Part shown: positions 8,921-20,610 of the stretch, in pieces
Layout of the letters: every line of letters starts with the position of its first letter
Numbering within the stretch: the stretch's first letter is position 1
Translations under genes and position numbers: made by a program
Notes under the pieces: generated by a model
The model's input: the letters and a program-made list of their open reading frames with translations, nothing else
Told to the model about the DNA's origin: nothing
Database searches by the model: none
From: Streptomyces canus
GTDB taxonomy: Bacteria; Actinomycetota; Actinomycetes; Streptomycetales; Streptomycetaceae
NCBI RefSeq assembly: GCF_041435015.1
Contig: NZ_CP107989.1
Span: 3,348,001 to 3,412,000 of the forward strand
Reading direction: 5' to 3'
Length of the DNA stretch: 64,000 bases

Positions 8921-9226
8921 TCAGTCGAACTGGTCGCCCAGCGCCATCACCATCACGCCGGCGATCAGCAGCCACAGGGCCCTGCGGGTGCGTCCGCGGG
9001 AGCCCAGGACGGCGGCGAGCGCGCACACCCCGGCGCCGAATCCGTAGGCCGCCGGGACCAGCGTGGGGGCGGAGCCGCTCAACCGGAGCGCCGCCGCGGC
9101 CAGACCGGCGAGGGCCAGCAGCGCGCCGGTGCCGGAGGCCGTCCAGCGGGCCCGCCGGGCGTCCAGCACCTGGCTGTCGTACTCCTCCTGTATGTCGGAT
9201 GGCTCGGAATTCGCAGGACCGTTCAT
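8921..9226 (-). CDS. Small membrane protein
   Basis: A 101-aa protein. The first 35 residues are polar (MNGPANSEPSDIQEEYDSQV), followed by three hydrophobic segments: ALLALAGLAAAALRL, AAYGFGAGVCALAAVLG and ALWLLIAGVMVMALG. It ends GDQFD. It is predicted to be an integral membrane protein with a cytoplasmic N-terminus. No domain was recognised. The ATG is the one that begins the conserved-looking part; the frame stays open upstream, but that extension looks non-coding. It is divergently arranged with the downstream methyltransferase gene, and the 140 bases between them presumably hold both promoters. Confidence 0.6.
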   Translation of the reverse strand: MNGPANSEPSDIQEEYDSQVLDARRARWTASGTGALLALAGLAAAALRLSGSAPTLVPAAYGFGAGVCALAAVLGSRGRTRRALWLLIAGVMVMALGDQFD

Positions 9227-9366
9227 GGCGGGCGAGCGTAGCGTGTTCCGCTGAGCGACTCCGGGCCCGTCCGGCCCCCGACCGAAGCAGGTGCGTTGTT
9301 TGAGCGTCCGACCGAGCTCCTCCGTATCCCTTTCCGTTTCCCCGGACTCAAGGAGCCCGTTCACCG

Positions 9367-10182
9367 ATGCCAGACGACATCACCCCGTCCATGACGGGGC
9401 CCTCGAATGAGGACCTCACCCGGCGGCTGACCCAGGCCCGTTACCCGCGCAGCAACAGCTACGACGCCCGCTGGGTCATCGAGAACCAGATGGGCCCGAA
9501 CGCGCTGTGGCTGCTGGAGTGGCTGGCGCCCGCCCTGGGCCTGGACACCCTGCGGCCCTGCGCCCGGGTGCTCGACCTGGGCTGCGGCCGTGCGATGACC
9601 TCGCTCTTCCTGGCCAGGGAGTACGACGTCCAGGTCACCGCGGCCGACCTGTGGGTCAAGCCCGACGAGAACGCGAAGCGCATCGCCGAGGCCGGTTTCG
9701 CCGACCGGGTGCTGCCCGTGCACACCGAGGCACACGACCTGCCCTTCGCCGAGGGCAGCTTCGATGCGATCGTGAGCATCGACGCGTACCAGTACTTCGG
9801 CACCAACGACCTCTATCTGCCCACGCTGACCCGGTTGTTGAAGCCGGGCGGGCGGATCGGGGTCGTGATGCCCGCGGTACGGGAGGAGCTGGCGGGCGAC
9901 GAGCCTCCGGAGCACCTCAAGCCCTTCTGGGACCCCGGTTTCTGGGCGTTCCACTCCGCCGCCTGGTGGCGGCGCCAGTGGACGCGCACGGGGGCCGTCG
10001 AGGTCGAGACCGCCGAATGGCAGCCCGACGGCTGGAAGGACTGGCTGCTGTGGAGCGAGGTCTGCGCCGAGGAGAGCCCCTACGCGTGGATGGCCGACAT
10101 GGCCCGCGACTCGGTCGACCTGGTGCGCGCCGACGAAGGCCGGACACTGGGCTTCGTACGGCTCGTAGGGCGCCGTAAGTAA
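9367..10182 (+). CDS. SAM-dependent methyltransferase (class I)
   Basis: A 271-aa Rossmann-fold methyltransferase. Motif I is VLDLGCGRAMTSLFLA (about 68-83), the acidic residue binding the SAM ribose is in VTAADLW, and the motif IV region is FDAIVSIDAYQYFG, followed by LTRLLKPGGRIGVVMPA. The substrate cannot be read from the sequence; the overall look resembles cyclopropane-synthase-like or small-molecule methyltransferases. An AAGGAG lies 11 bases before the ATG. It converges with gatB, and a strong 15-bp hairpin sits between the two stops. Confidence 0.85.
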   Translation: MPDDITPSMTGPSNEDLTRRLTQARYPRSNSYDARWVIENQMGPNALWLLEWLAPALGLDTLRPCARVLDLGCGRAMTSLFLAREYDVQVTAADLWVKPDENAKRIAEAGFADRVLPVHTEAHDLPFAEGSFDAIVSIDAYQYFGTNDLYLPTLTRLLKPGGRIGVVMPAVREELAGDEPPEHLKPFWDPGFWAFHSAAWWRRQWTRTGAVEVETAEWQPDGWKDWLLWSEVCAEESPYAWMADMARDSVDLVRADEGRTLGFVRLVGRRK

Positions 10183-10185
10183 GGC

Positions 10186-10219
10186 TACGGCCCCGGAGGA
10201 CACGTCCTCCGGGGCCGTA
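10186..10219. terminator. Bidirectional terminator between methyltransferase gene and gatB
   Basis: A perfect 15-bp stem (TACGGCCCCGGAGGA pairing with its complement) closes a four-base loop, CACG. It fills the gap between two convergent genes, so it can stop transcription from both sides. There is no long T-tract, as is common in this GC-rich group. Confidence 0.8.
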
Positions 10220-10232
10220 CGCTGCGGAGAGC

Positions 10233-11747
10233 TCAGCCCTCGCTGACGCCCAGCTTCTCCAGGATCAGCTCCTTGACGCGCGCCGCGTCGGCCTGACCGC
10301 GGGTCGCCTTCATGACCGCGCCGACCAGGGCGCCGGCCGCGGCGACCTTGCCGGAGCGGATCTTGTCGGCGATGCCCGGATTGCCGGCGATGGCCTCGTC
10401 CACGGCGGCACCCAGGGCGCCCTCGTCGGAGACGACCTTCAGACCGCGCTTGTCGACGACCTCGTCCGGGGTGCCTTCGCCCGCGAGAACGCCTTCGATG
10501 ACCTGACGGGCCAGCTTGTCGTTCAGGTCACCCTTGGAGACCAGCTCGGTGACCCGGGCGACCTGCTCCGGCGTGATGGCCAGTTCGTCCAGCGCCTTGC
10601 CGGACTCGTTGGCGCTGCGGGCGAGTTCGCCCATCCACCACTTGCGGGCGGAGGCCGCGTCGGCACCGGCGTCGATCGTGGCGACGATCGGGTCCAGCGC
10701 GCCGGCGTTGAGGATCGCCTGCATGTCGAGGGCCGTGATGCCCCACTCGGCGACGAGCCGGTTGCGCCGGGCCAGCGGCAGCTCGGGGAGCGCCGCCCGG
10801 ATCTCCTCGACCCACTCGCGCGAGGGGGCCACCGGAACGAGGTCCGGCTCGGGGAAGTACCGGTAGTCCTCGGCCTCTTCCTTCACGCGGCCCGAGGTCG
10901 TGGACCCCGTGTCCTCGTGGAAGTGCCGGGTCTCCTGGATGATCGTCCCGCCACTGCTCAGGACGGCCGCGTGCCGCTGGATCTCGAAACGGGCCGCGCG
11001 CTCCACGGACCGCAGCGAGTTGACGTTCTTCGTCTCGGAACGCGTGCCGAACTTCTCGGTGCCGTTCGGGCGCAGCGACAGGTTCACGTCGCAGCGCATC
11101 TGCCCCATCTCCATGCGGGCTTCCGAGACACCGAGCGCCTTGATGACCTCGCGCAGCTCACGGACGTACGCCTTCGCCACCTCGGGAGCGCGCTCACCCG
11201 CGCCCTCGATCGGCTTGGTGACGATCTCGATGAGCGGGATGCCGGCGCGGTTGTAGTCGAGCAGCGAGTGCGAGGCGCCGTGGATACGGCCCGTCGCGCC
11301 GCCCACGTGGGTCGACTTGCCGGTGTCCTCCTCCATGTGGGCGCGCTCGATCTCCACGCGGAAGGTCTCGCCGTCCTCCAACTGGACGTCGAGGTAGCCG
11401 TTGAAGGCGATCGGCTCGTCGTACTGGGAGGTCTGGAAGTTCTTGGGCATGTCCGGATAGAAGTAGTTCTTCCGGGCGAAGCGGCACCACTCGGCGATCT
11501 CGCAGTTCAGCGCGAGACCGATCTTGATGGCCGACTCGATGCCGATCGCGTTGACGACCGGGAGCGCGCCGGGCAGGCCGAGGCAGGTGGGACAGGTCTG
11601 CGTGTTGGCGTCCTGACCGAGCTCGGTCGAACAGCCGCAGAACATCTTGGTCTTGGTGCCGAGTTCGACATGGACCTCAAGGCCCATGACGGGGTCGTAC
11701 GACGCGAGAGCGTCCTCGTACGACACCAGGTCGGTCGTGGTGGTCAC
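10233..11747 (-). CDS. gatB: Aspartyl/glutamyl-tRNA amidotransferase subunit B
   Basis: The 504-aa GatB subunit of the GatCAB complex, which converts misacylated Glu-tRNA(Gln) and Asp-tRNA(Asn) to the correct amides. GatB binds the tRNA and activates the carboxyl group with ATP. Signature segments are [20 protein letters not shown] near the N-terminus, with Cys residues that continue in [14 protein letters not shown], then [20 protein letters not shown] and [16 protein letters not shown]. The YqeY-like C-terminal tail is intact. The length is typical. It is the last gene of a gatC-gatA-(79 aa)-gatB operon and is separated from the 79-aa gene by 15 bases. Confidence 0.97.
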   Translation of the reverse strand: MTTTTDLVSYEDALASYDPVMGLEVHVELGTKTKMFCGCSTELGQDANTQTCPTCLGLPGALPVVNAIGIESAIKIGLALNCEIAEWCRFARKNYFYPDMPKNFQTSQYDEPIAFNGYLDVQLEDGETFRVEIERAHMEEDTGKSTHVGGATGRIHGASHSLLDYNRAGIPLIEIVTKPIEGAGERAPEVAKAYVRELREVIKALGVSEARMEMGQMRCDVNLSLRPNGTEKFGTRSETKNVNSLRSVERAARFEIQRHAAVLSSGGTIIQETRHFHEDTGSTTSGRVKEEAEDYRYFPEPDLVPVAPSREWVEEIRAALPELPLARRNRLVAEWGITALDMQAILNAGALDPIVATIDAGADAASARKWWMGELARSANESGKALDELAITPEQVARVTELVSKGDLNDKLARQVIEGVLAGEGTPDEVVDKRGLKVVSDEGALGAAVDEAIAGNPGIADKIRSGKVAAAGALVGAVMKATRGQADAARVKELILEKLGVSEG

Positions 11748-11762
11748 GGTGAAACTTCCCTC

Positions 11763-12002
11763 TCAGCCCAGCAGGACGTCGTCGTCGCCCAGCCGCTTCA
11801 GCTCGCGGTACAGGATGGCGAGGCCGGTGACGATGGCGACCGCGGAGACGGTGGCGTCGATCAGGACGAGCGTGTCCTTCTCGGCGCGGGCCTTCTTGAG
11901 CCGCTTGGCGACGCCGATCGCGCCGAACGCGGTCCCGGCGATGGACAGGTACGTACCGGACTTGGACTTCTTGAAGTCCTTCGCCTTGGTCAGCTTGCTC
12001 AC
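11763..12002 (-). CDS. Small membrane protein between gatA and gatB
   Basis: A 79-aa protein starting at a GTG that overlaps the gatA stop (GTGA), a strong sign of translational coupling. It begins with a Lys-rich stretch ([19 protein letters not shown]), continues with a glycine-containing segment, and has a hydrophobic stretch, [20 protein letters not shown], near the C-terminus. It is probably a single-pass or peripheral membrane protein. From memory, other streptomycetes carry a gene of this size at the same place. Its role in tRNA amidation, if any, is unknown. Confidence 0.75.
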   Translation of the reverse strand: MSKLTKAKDFKKSKSGTYLSIAGTAFGAIGVAKRLKKARAEKDTLVLIDATVSAVAIVTGLAILYRELKRLGDDDVLLG

Positions 12003-13501
12003 AGCGACGGTGCCTCCTCCAGGAGCGGGTGCCCCCACCTTTCCACGAAGGCGGCCTCGACGGCTGCGCCGACCTTGTAAAGGCGGTCGTCCTTCAGGGC
12101 CGGGGCGATGATCTGCAGGCCGACCGGGAGGTTGTCCTCCGGGGCGAGACCGCACGGCAGCGACATGGCCGCGTTGCCCGCGAGGTTGGTCGGGATGGTG
12201 CACAGGTCGGCCAGGTACATCGCCATCGGGTCGTCGGCGCGCTCGCCGATCGGGAAGGCGGTGGTCGGGGTCGTCGGGGAGACGATCACGTCGACCTGCT
12301 CGAAGGCCTTCTCGAAGTCACGCGTGATGAGCGTGCGGACCTTCTGCGCCGAGCCGTAGTAGGCGTCGTAGTAACCGCTCGACAGGGCGTACGTGCCGAG
12401 CATGATCCGGCGTTTGACCTCGGGGCCGAAGCCCGCCTCACGGGTGAGGGAGGTGACCTCCTCCGCCGAGTGGCTGCCGTCGTCGCCGGTCCGCAGGCCG
12501 TAGCGCAGGCCGTCGAAGCGGGCGAGGTTGGACGAGCACTCGGACGGCGCGATCAGGTAGTACGCCGACAGGGCGAGGTCGAAGGACGGGCAGTCCAGTT
12601 CGACGATCTCGGCGCCCAGCTCCTTGAGCAGAGCCACGGACTCGTCGAAGCGCTGGATGACACCGGCCTGGTAGCCCTCGCCGCGGAACTGCTTCACGAC
12701 ACCGACGCGCATGCCCTCGACGCTGCCGTTGCGGGCGGCCTCGACGACCGCCGGGACCGGGGCGTCGATCGAGGTGGAGTCGAGCGGGTCGTGGCCGGCG
12801 ATGACCTCGTGCAGCAGGGCCGCGTCCAGGACCGTACGGGCGCAGGGGCCGCCCTGGTCGAGGGAGGAGGAGAAGGCGACCATGCCGTAGCGGGAGACCG
12901 CGCCGTACGTCGGCTTCACACCGACCGTGCCGGTGACGGCGGCCGGCTGGCGGATGGAACCGCCGGTGTCGGTGCCGATGGCGAGGGGCGCCATGTGCGC
13001 GGCCAGCGCGGCGGAGGAGCCGCCGCCGGAGCCGCCGGGGATCCTGGTGAGGTCCCAGGGGTTGCCGGTGGGTCCGTAGGCGCTGTTCTCCGTCGACGAC
13101 CCCATGGCGAACTCGTCCATGTTGGTCTTGCCGAGGATGACGACGTCGGCGGCCTTGAGCCGCTTGGTGAGGGTGGCGTCGTACGGCGGGATCCAGCCCT
13201 CGAGGATCTTCGAACCGACGGTCGTCGGGATGCCCTCGGTGGTGAAGATGTCCTTCAGCGCGAGCGGGACGCCGGCCAGCGGGCCGAGCTTCTCGCCCTT
13301 GGCCCGCTTCTCGTCGACGGCACGGGCCTGCGCGAGGGCGCCCTCGCGGTCGACGTGCAGGAAGGCGTGCACCTTCTCGTCGACGGCCTCGATACGGGCG
13401 AGGTGGGCCTCGGTGACCTGCACGGCCGTGAGCTCACCGGAGGCGATCCTGGCGGCGGTCTCGGCGGCGGTCAGCTTGATGATGTTGACGTTGTCCGTCA
13501 T
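11999..13501 (-). CDS. gatA: Aspartyl/glutamyl-tRNA amidotransferase subunit A
   Basis: The 500-aa amidase subunit of GatCAB. It hydrolyses glutamine and passes ammonia to GatB. The amidase-signature catalytic triad is visible: Lys83 ([10 protein letters not shown]), the cis-Ser at 158 in [15 protein letters not shown], and the nucleophile Ser182 in [13 protein letters not shown]. Length and motifs are typical of the family. It sits 5 bases downstream of gatC, and its stop overlaps the GTG of the following 79-aa gene. It should be cytoplasmic and essential in an organism that lacks GlnRS. Confidence 0.97.
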   Translation of the reverse strand: MTDNVNIIKLTAAETAARIASGELTAVQVTEAHLARIEAVDEKVHAFLHVDREGALAQARAVDEKRAKGEKLGPLAGVPLALKDIFTTEGIPTTVGSKILEGWIPPYDATLTKRLKAADVVILGKTNMDEFAMGSSTENSAYGPTGNPWDLTRIPGGSGGGSSAALAAHMAPLAIGTDTGGSIRQPAAVTGTVGVKPTYGAVSRYGMVAFSSSLDQGGPCARTVLDAALLHEVIAGHDPLDSTSIDAPVPAVVEAARNGSVEGMRVGVVKQFRGEGYQAGVIQRFDESVALLKELGAEIVELDCPSFDLALSAYYLIAPSECSSNLARFDGLRYGLRTGDDGSHSAEEVTSLTREAGFGPEVKRRIMLGTYALSSGYYDAYYGSAQKVRTLITRDFEKAFEQVDVIVSPTTPTTAFPIGERADDPMAMYLADLCTIPTNLAGNAAMSLPCGLAPEDNLPVGLQIIAPALKDDRLYKVGAAVEAAFVERWGHPLLEEAPSL

Positions 13502-13506
13502 GGCGA

Positions 13507-13803
13507 TTAGTCCTCCCCCAGGATCTGCGGCACCTTGAAACGCTGCTGCTCCTGGGCCGGGGCGCCGGAGAGCGCCTGCTCGGGGGTGAGCGACGGACGG
13601 ACCTCGTCCGCGCGCATGACGTTCGTCAGCGGGAGCGGGTGCGAGGTCGGCGGTACGTCTTGGTCGGCGACCTCACTGACGCGTGCGACCGCGCCGATGA
13701 TGTCGTCCAGCTGTCCCGCGAAGTGCTCGAGCTCTTCGGGCTTCAGCTCCAGACGCGCCAGCCGTGCGAGGTGGGCGACCTCCTCGCGCGTGATGCCAGG
13801 CAT
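13507..13803 (-). CDS. gatC: Aspartyl/glutamyl-tRNA amidotransferase subunit C
   Basis: The 98-aa GatC subunit, which wraps around GatA and stabilises the GatA-GatB interface. It starts [20 protein letters not shown] and ends with the family's PQILGED-type tail. [15 protein letters not shown] in the centre is also characteristic. It is the first gene of the gat operon. The 310 bases upstream hold no gene but contain a long imperfect inverted repeat that lies in the leader or promoter region. Confidence 0.95.
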   Translation of the reverse strand: MPGITREEVAHLARLARLELKPEELEHFAGQLDDIIGAVARVSEVADQDVPPTSHPLPLTNVMRADEVRPSLTPEQALSGAPAQEQQRFKVPQILGED

Positions 13804-13841
13804 GCAGCGATCCTCTGGGGTGAGTGCGTGTGGTTTGGGGC

Positions 13842-14017
13842 GGGGCCAGCCGTCACATTCCCGTCGTCCGTCCGAAGGGCGGGTCGCGCGGCGTCTGGTG
13901 CGTGCGATCGCAAGGCGCCGGAGCGGCTTCGTGGCGGAGCCACGTGGCCGATTCGGCAACGCGGCGAGCGTGCGTGCCAGGCGTCGCGCGACAGACGGGA
14001 ATGTGACGGCTAGCCCC
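13842..14017. repeat. 176-bp MITE-like long inverted repeat upstream of gatC
   Basis: The outer arms are 24 bases each (13842-13865 and 13994-14017) and differ at one position. An 18-base perfect core is GACGGGAATGTGACGGCT on one side and its complement on the other. Symmetry continues inward: 13883-13902 pairs with 13973-13992, with about four mismatches, and a small CGTGGC/GCCACG hairpin lies near the centre. The whole can fold into one long hairpin. It fills most of the gap between rmdB and gatC and encodes nothing recognisable. It could be a miniature inverted-repeat element or a structured gatC leader RNA. Confidence 0.65.
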
Positions 14018-14113
14018 AATCCTATGGGTCACGGCCGGATGGCCGTTAAACGGTTTCCCGCAGCCGAGGGCAACGGGCAGCGCCCATACCGCGCCAAAGG
14101 ATGCCTGGACGGG

Positions 14114-16354
14114 TCACTCCGCCGCGGGCAGCGCGGCCCTCGGCCGCTGCCAGCCCCTCGATCCCCTGGCCAGGAGCCACGCCGTCGTCTCCTCCGGAGG
14201 CATCGCGGCCGCGACCAGCCAGCCCTGTACGGCGTCGCAGCCCATGTCGCGCAGCCGCTCCCAGGTCTCGTCGTCCTCGACGCCCTCCGCCACGACCAGG
14301 AGGCCCAGGGAGTGCGCGAGGTCGACCGTGCAGCGGACGATCTCCGCGTCCTCGGTGTCGACGGCCAGCTTGGCCACGAAGGAGCGGTCGATCTTCAGTT
14401 CGCTGACGGGGAGGCGGCGCAGGTGGACCAGGGAGGAGTAGCCCGTGCCGAAGTCGTCCAGGGACATCTTCACGCCGTGCCCGGTCAGTGCGGCGAGTGT
14501 GTCCGCCGCCCGCGAGGGGTCCTCGAGGAGGACGTGTTCGGTGATCTCCAGTTGGAGGGCGCCCGCGGGGACGCCGTGCCGGGCGAGGCGCGCGGCCACC
14601 GAGCCGGCGAAGCCCGGGGTGTGCACGTCACGCGGAGAGACGTTGACCGCCACCGGGACGAACAGGCCGTGCGCCCGCCACTCGGCGACCTGGGCGAGAG
14701 CCGTGTCGAGGACGTACTCGGTGAGGTAGGGCATCAGTCCGGACGACTCGGCGATCGCGATGAACTCGTCCGGTGGTACCTTCCCGCGCTCCGGATGCAC
14801 CCAGCGCACCAGGGCCTCCAGACCGGCGACCTGTCCGTCGAAGCGGACCTTGGGCTGGTAGTGCAGCTGCACCTCGTGCGCGTCCAGCGCCCGGCGCAGA
14901 TCGCCGAGCAGCCCGAGCCGGTCGGGGGTGTTGGAGTCCCGCTTGGATTCGTACACCTCTACGCCCGTACGGTCCCGCTTGGCCTGGTACATCGCCACGT
15001 CCGCCCGCCGCAGCAGACCCTCGGCGTCCACGGCGTGGTCGGGGAAGACGGCGACGCCTGCGCTGGCCTCCAGGACGAGGGTCAGCCCGTCGAGATCGAG
15101 CGGGGAGCTGAGGGCCGCGACCAGGTTGCGGGCGACCCGGGTGGCGGAGGTCGTGGAGTCGGCGACCGGCAGTAAGACGGCGAACTCGTCGCCACCGAGC
15201 CGTGCCGCCTCTGCCCCGCGCGGGAGCGCGATCCGCAGCCGGTCGGCGATCTGGAGGAGCAGCCGGTCACCGGCGAGGTGCCCCAGGGTGTCGTTGACCG
15301 AGCGGAAGCGGTCGAGGTCGATGAGCATCAGGGCGGACCGGGCGCCGATGCGCTCGGCGTCGTCCAGGGCGGTCCAGATGCGCTCCAGGAGCCACTGCCG
15401 GTTGGGCAGTCCGGTCAGCGGGTCGCGCAGTTGCTCCTCGGCACGGGCCCGGGCCATCCACAGCGTGGAGTCGAGGGCGATGAGGGGGATCGCGAACAGC
15501 GGGAGCAGCACGGGCTTGGCGGTGGCGACCACACAGACCAGGGGTGCGATGCCGAGCAGTGCGACCGCGACCAGGCCCTGTCTGACCAGGGCGGTGCGGG
15601 CCACGGTGGGCAGACCGGCGTGCCGGGAGGAGTGCAGATACCAGCCCAGGGCCCGGGTGACCGCGAGGTAGGCGATGGCGACCAGGACCACCTCGGGGCC
15701 GGTGTAGAAGGTCCAGGTGTCGGGGTTCCAGGGGGTCTCGACGGACGGCGACTGACCGAACACGGCGATGACCAGGGCGCCGGTGGCTATGCCGAGCATG
15801 TCCACCGCGCCGTGCAGGATGCCCTGCCGCCAGCGGTGGCGCCGGGCTATGCCGACCAGCAGGACGACGGTGAGGCTGACCATTCCGGCGGGCACCCAGC
15901 CGTACAGCAGCAGGACGGCGAGGGTCAGGGCGGCGCCGGAGCCGGTGCCGCCCCACCAGCGGGCCCGGCCGAGGGCGACCAGATGGCCGACGATGACGCC
16001 GGTCAGCACGGCCAGCGACCAGCCGACGGTGCCGGACGGGAAGAGGGCGTGGCCGCCGGTGAACGCCCGGTAGAAGCCCGCGCCCAGCACGAATCCGGCC
16101 GCCGAGACGACCGCCGTGGGCAGGGCGGGCCAGGACGGCTGCCGGTCAGGATCGGAGTCCGGCATACCGGGGGCGCGCTCGGCGGTGAGCTGTGCGGCGC
16201 CGGGGCCGCCGGCCGCGGTGTACTGTCCGGCGGCGCGCCCCTCCGCGCCCGGACGCTCCGAAGGCCGCCCGGCCCAGCGGCTCGACCGCCATGCGCCGGT
16301 GAGCCGGCGCATGCGCAGCCGTGAGTCCGGGGCGGCGCTCTCGGTCGGTTCCAT
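14114..16354 (-). CDS. rmdB: Membrane GGDEF-EAL c-di-GMP signalling protein (RmdB-like)
   Basis: A 746-aa protein with about eight predicted membrane helices (roughly residues 75-300), then a GGDEF domain with an intact GGDEF motif (about 387-391), then an EAL domain whose GLEALVRW motif is at about 512-518. LDDFGTGYSSL and QGWLVA, typical of active EAL phosphodiesterases, are present. The position next to ligA matches RmdB of S. coelicolor, a c-di-GMP phosphodiesterase linked to development (known from the family). Both active-site motifs look intact, so dual activity is possible. The ATG at 16354 is chosen over an upstream GTG because AGAGGGAC/GGGA precedes it. Confidence 0.88.
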   Translation of the reverse strand: MEPTESAAPDSRLRMRRLTGAWRSSRWAGRPSERPGAEGRAAGQYTAAGGPGAAQLTAERAPGMPDSDPDRQPSWPALPTAVVSAAGFVLGAGFYRAFTGGHALFPSGTVGWSLAVLTGVIVGHLVALGRARWWGGTGSGAALTLAVLLLYGWVPAGMVSLTVVLLVGIARRHRWRQGILHGAVDMLGIATGALVIAVFGQSPSVETPWNPDTWTFYTGPEVVLVAIAYLAVTRALGWYLHSSRHAGLPTVARTALVRQGLVAVALLGIAPLVCVVATAKPVLLPLFAIPLIALDSTLWMARARAEEQLRDPLTGLPNRQWLLERIWTALDDAERIGARSALMLIDLDRFRSVNDTLGHLAGDRLLLQIADRLRIALPRGAEAARLGGDEFAVLLPVADSTTSATRVARNLVAALSSPLDLDGLTLVLEASAGVAVFPDHAVDAEGLLRRADVAMYQAKRDRTGVEVYESKRDSNTPDRLGLLGDLRRALDAHEVQLHYQPKVRFDGQVAGLEALVRWVHPERGKVPPDEFIAIAESSGLMPYLTEYVLDTALAQVAEWRAHGLFVPVAVNVSPRDVHTPGFAGSVAARLARHGVPAGALQLEITEHVLLEDPSRAADTLAALTGHGVKMSLDDFGTGYSSLVHLRRLPVSELKIDRSFVAKLAVDTEDAEIVRCTVDLAHSLGLLVVAEGVEDDETWERLRDMGCDAVQGWLVAAAMPPEETTAWLLARGSRGWQRPRAALPAAE

Positions 16355-16442
16355 TCCCGTCCCTCTCACAGCCGGCGGTGCCCACGCCACGCGGCTCGTT
16401 CGCCCGACAAAAACCTCGACGGCGCCGCGTTGGAAAAACCTT

Positions 16443-16467
16443 CCCCTTGCTCTTCAGGAGCAAGGGG
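16443..16467 (-). terminator. Intrinsic terminator downstream of ligA
   Basis: A perfect 10-bp stem (CCCCTTGCTC with GAGCAAGGGG) surrounds a five-base loop. On the minus strand it is followed by GAAGGTTTTTCC, giving the U-rich tail of a classical intrinsic terminator. It lies about 160 bases past the ligA stop and upstream of rmdB, so it probably ends the ligA transcript and insulates rmdB. Confidence 0.75.
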
Positions 16468-16568
16468 ATGCCCCGACCGCAGCTGGGCACGGCAGGCGCA
16501 CGTCTCAACAGTAGGCCGCAGAAGGCTTCCACGGGCAGCGGTCGTCGACGGTTGCCCGAATGCGCCCC

Positions 16569-16608
16569 GGCCACCCGTATGCATCTGGTATGCGCCGATC
16601 GGGTGGCC
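16569..16608. terminator. Hairpin just downstream of ligA
   Basis: GGCCACCCG and CGGGTGGCC form a perfect 9-bp stem around 22 bases. It starts about 20 bases past the ligA stop. It has no T-tract and may protect the 3' end or act as a first, weak terminator ahead of the stronger one nearby. Confidence 0.5.
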
Positions 16609-16626
16609 TTCAACCGCCGCCGCTCG

Positions 16627-18834
<2,208 letters not shown>

Positions 18835-19836
18835 TTACTCTGGGTTGTCCGCGAGGGATCTCGCCGCCTGGGCGCAGTGGGCGAGAGCCTTGCGCGCGTA
18901 CTCGGGGGAGGCCCCCGCGAGCCCGCACGACGGAGTGACCGTGACCGCCTCCGCGAGAAGTCCCGGATGCAGCCCCAGCCTGCGCCACAGCGTCCTGACA
19001 CCCATGACGCTACCGGCAGGGTCTGACAATGCCGTGTCCGTGCCGGGCACGACACCGGCGAAGAGCCTCGTCCCCCCTTCCACCGCCTCGCCGATCGCGT
19101 CGTCGTCACGCTCGGTGAGGAGCGAGAAGTCGAAGGAGACCGCCGCCGCACCCGCCCTGCGCAGCAGGGCGAAGGGGACGTCCGGTGCGCACGAGTGGAC
19201 CACGACGGGGCCACCCGCGTGAACCCCGACGACCTCGCGCAGGCCGGCTTCGACGACCTGCCGGTCGACGGCCCGGTGGGTGCGGTACCCGCTGGCGCTC
19301 CTGACCTGCCCGCGCAGGACGCCGATGAGGGACGGTTCGTCGAGCTGGAGCACGACCTGCGCCCCGGGGACTCGTCTGCGAACCTCCTCCAGGTGCAGGC
19401 GCAGTCCCTCGGCCAGCGAGCCGGCGAGGTCCCGGCAGGCGCCGGGGTCGGAGAGGGCGACCTCGCCGTTCCGCAGCTCCAGCGTGGCGGCCAGCGTCCA
19501 GGGACCGACGGCCTGCACCTTCAGCTGCCCCTCGTACCCCTGGGTGAACTCCTCCAGCGCGTCGAGGTCCTCCCCCAGCCAGGACCGCGCCCGCTTGGAG
19601 TCCCGCCCCGGCCGGTCCCCGATCCGCCACCCACTGGGCTCCACGCGCGCGTACAGCTCGACGAGCATTCCGGCGGTACGGCCGATCATGTCGGCGCCGG
19701 GTCCGCGGGCGGGCAGTTCGGGCAGGAACGGGAAGTCCTCGAAGGAGCCGGTGGCGGCCTTGGCGGCCTCACGGGCGTCGCCGCCGGGGAGGGAGCCGAT
19801 GCCGGTGGCGGGGGCGAAGCGAAGGTCTGCGGTCAC
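18835..19836 (-). CDS. MetE-like, vitamin B12-independent methionine synthase family protein
   Basis: A 333-aa protein related to the C-terminal catalytic half of cobalamin-independent methionine synthase. It starts FAPATGIGSLPGGDAREA. LQLDEPSL is the conserved DEP segment, VVVHSCAPDVPF carries the His-x-Cys zinc ligands, and VTVTPSCGLAG provides the last zinc Cys. It lacks the N-terminal duplicated half of MetE, so it is probably a core-MetE-type methyltransferase whose methyl donor is uncertain. From memory, a gene of this kind is the regular neighbour of ligA in streptomycetes. It is probably in one transcript with ligA. Confidence 0.85.
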   Translation of the reverse strand: MTADLRFAPATGIGSLPGGDAREAAKAATGSFEDFPFLPELPARGPGADMIGRTAGMLVELYARVEPSGWRIGDRPGRDSKRARSWLGEDLDALEEFTQGYEGQLKVQAVGPWTLAATLELRNGEVALSDPGACRDLAGSLAEGLRLHLEEVRRRVPGAQVVLQLDEPSLIGVLRGQVRSASGYRTHRAVDRQVVEAGLREVVGVHAGGPVVVHSCAPDVPFALLRRAGAAAVSFDFSLLTERDDDAIGEAVEGGTRLFAGVVPGTDTALSDPAGSVMGVRTLWRRLGLHPGLLAEAVTVTPSCGLAGASPEYARKALAHCAQAARSLADNPE

Positions 19837-19897
19837 GTGTGAAGCCTACGTAGGTGACCGGCGTGGTTCTCGCATGGTTCTCGCCCCCACCGAACCG

Positions 19898-20587
19898 TCA
19901 GTGACCGGGGCGGACCGTCAGGTCATTGATCTCCGCGTCCCGCGGCAGGTCGATCGCCGTCAGGATCGTCGTGGCGACCGACTCGGGGTCGATCCATCGC
20001 GCGGGGTCGTACTCCTTGCCCTCCTGCTGGTGGACCTTGGCCTGCATGGGGCTCGCCGTGCGGCCGGGGTAGACCGAGGTGACGCGGACGCCGTTCGCGT
20101 GCTCCTCGTGGCGCAGGGAGTCCGCCAGGGCCTTGAGGCCGTGCTTGGAGGCGGCGTACGCGGACCAGTCGGCGTGCGCGTTCAGCCCCGCGCCCGAGTT
20201 CACGAACACCACGTGACCCCGGGTCGCCCGGAGCTGGGGCAGGAAGTGGCGGGTCAGCTCGGCCGGAGCGATCAGGTTGACGTTCAGCTGGTGGCGCCAG
20301 GACTTCGGGGTCAGATCGCTGACCGGGCCGAGGTCGACCACACCCGCGACGTGCAGCAGCGAGTCCACCCGGTCCGGCAGCGACTGGTGCGAGAAGGCCC
20401 AGCTCAGCTTGTCGGGGTCGGCCAGATCCCCGACCAGGGTGCGCGCCCCGGGGAACTCCGCCGCCAGCTCCTTGGCCCGGCCCGCGTCCCGCGCGTGCAG
20501 CACGAGCTCGTCCCCGCGCGCGTGCAGACGGCGGGTCACCGCCGCACCGATGCCGGAGCCCGCTCCGGTGATCACATGTGTAGCCAT
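19898..20587 (-). CDS. SDR-family oxidoreductase
   Basis: A 229-aa classical short-chain dehydrogenase/reductase. The cofactor loop is TGAGSGIG near the N-terminus, followed by LVGDLADP, HVAGVVDLG (the usual NNAG becomes HVAG) and the catalytic Ser of FVNSGAG with the Tyr-x-x-x-Lys of YAASKHGLKAL. The Arg in LHARDAGR after beta-2 suggests NADPH. The substrate is unknown. It lies between the LOG-family gene and the MetE-like gene on the same strand with short gaps, so all may be transcribed together. Confidence 0.85.
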   Translation of the reverse strand: MATHVITGAGSGIGAAVTRRLHARGDELVLHARDAGRAKELAAEFPGARTLVGDLADPDKLSWAFSHQSLPDRVDSLLHVAGVVDLGPVSDLTPKSWRHQLNVNLIAPAELTRHFLPQLRATRGHVVFVNSGAGLNAHADWSAYAASKHGLKALADSLRHEEHANGVRVTSVYPGRTASPMQAKVHQQEGKEYDPARWIDPESVATTILTAIDLPRDAEINDLTVRPGH

Positions 20588-20610
20588 GTCGCCATGCTCG
20601 CATCACGGCG

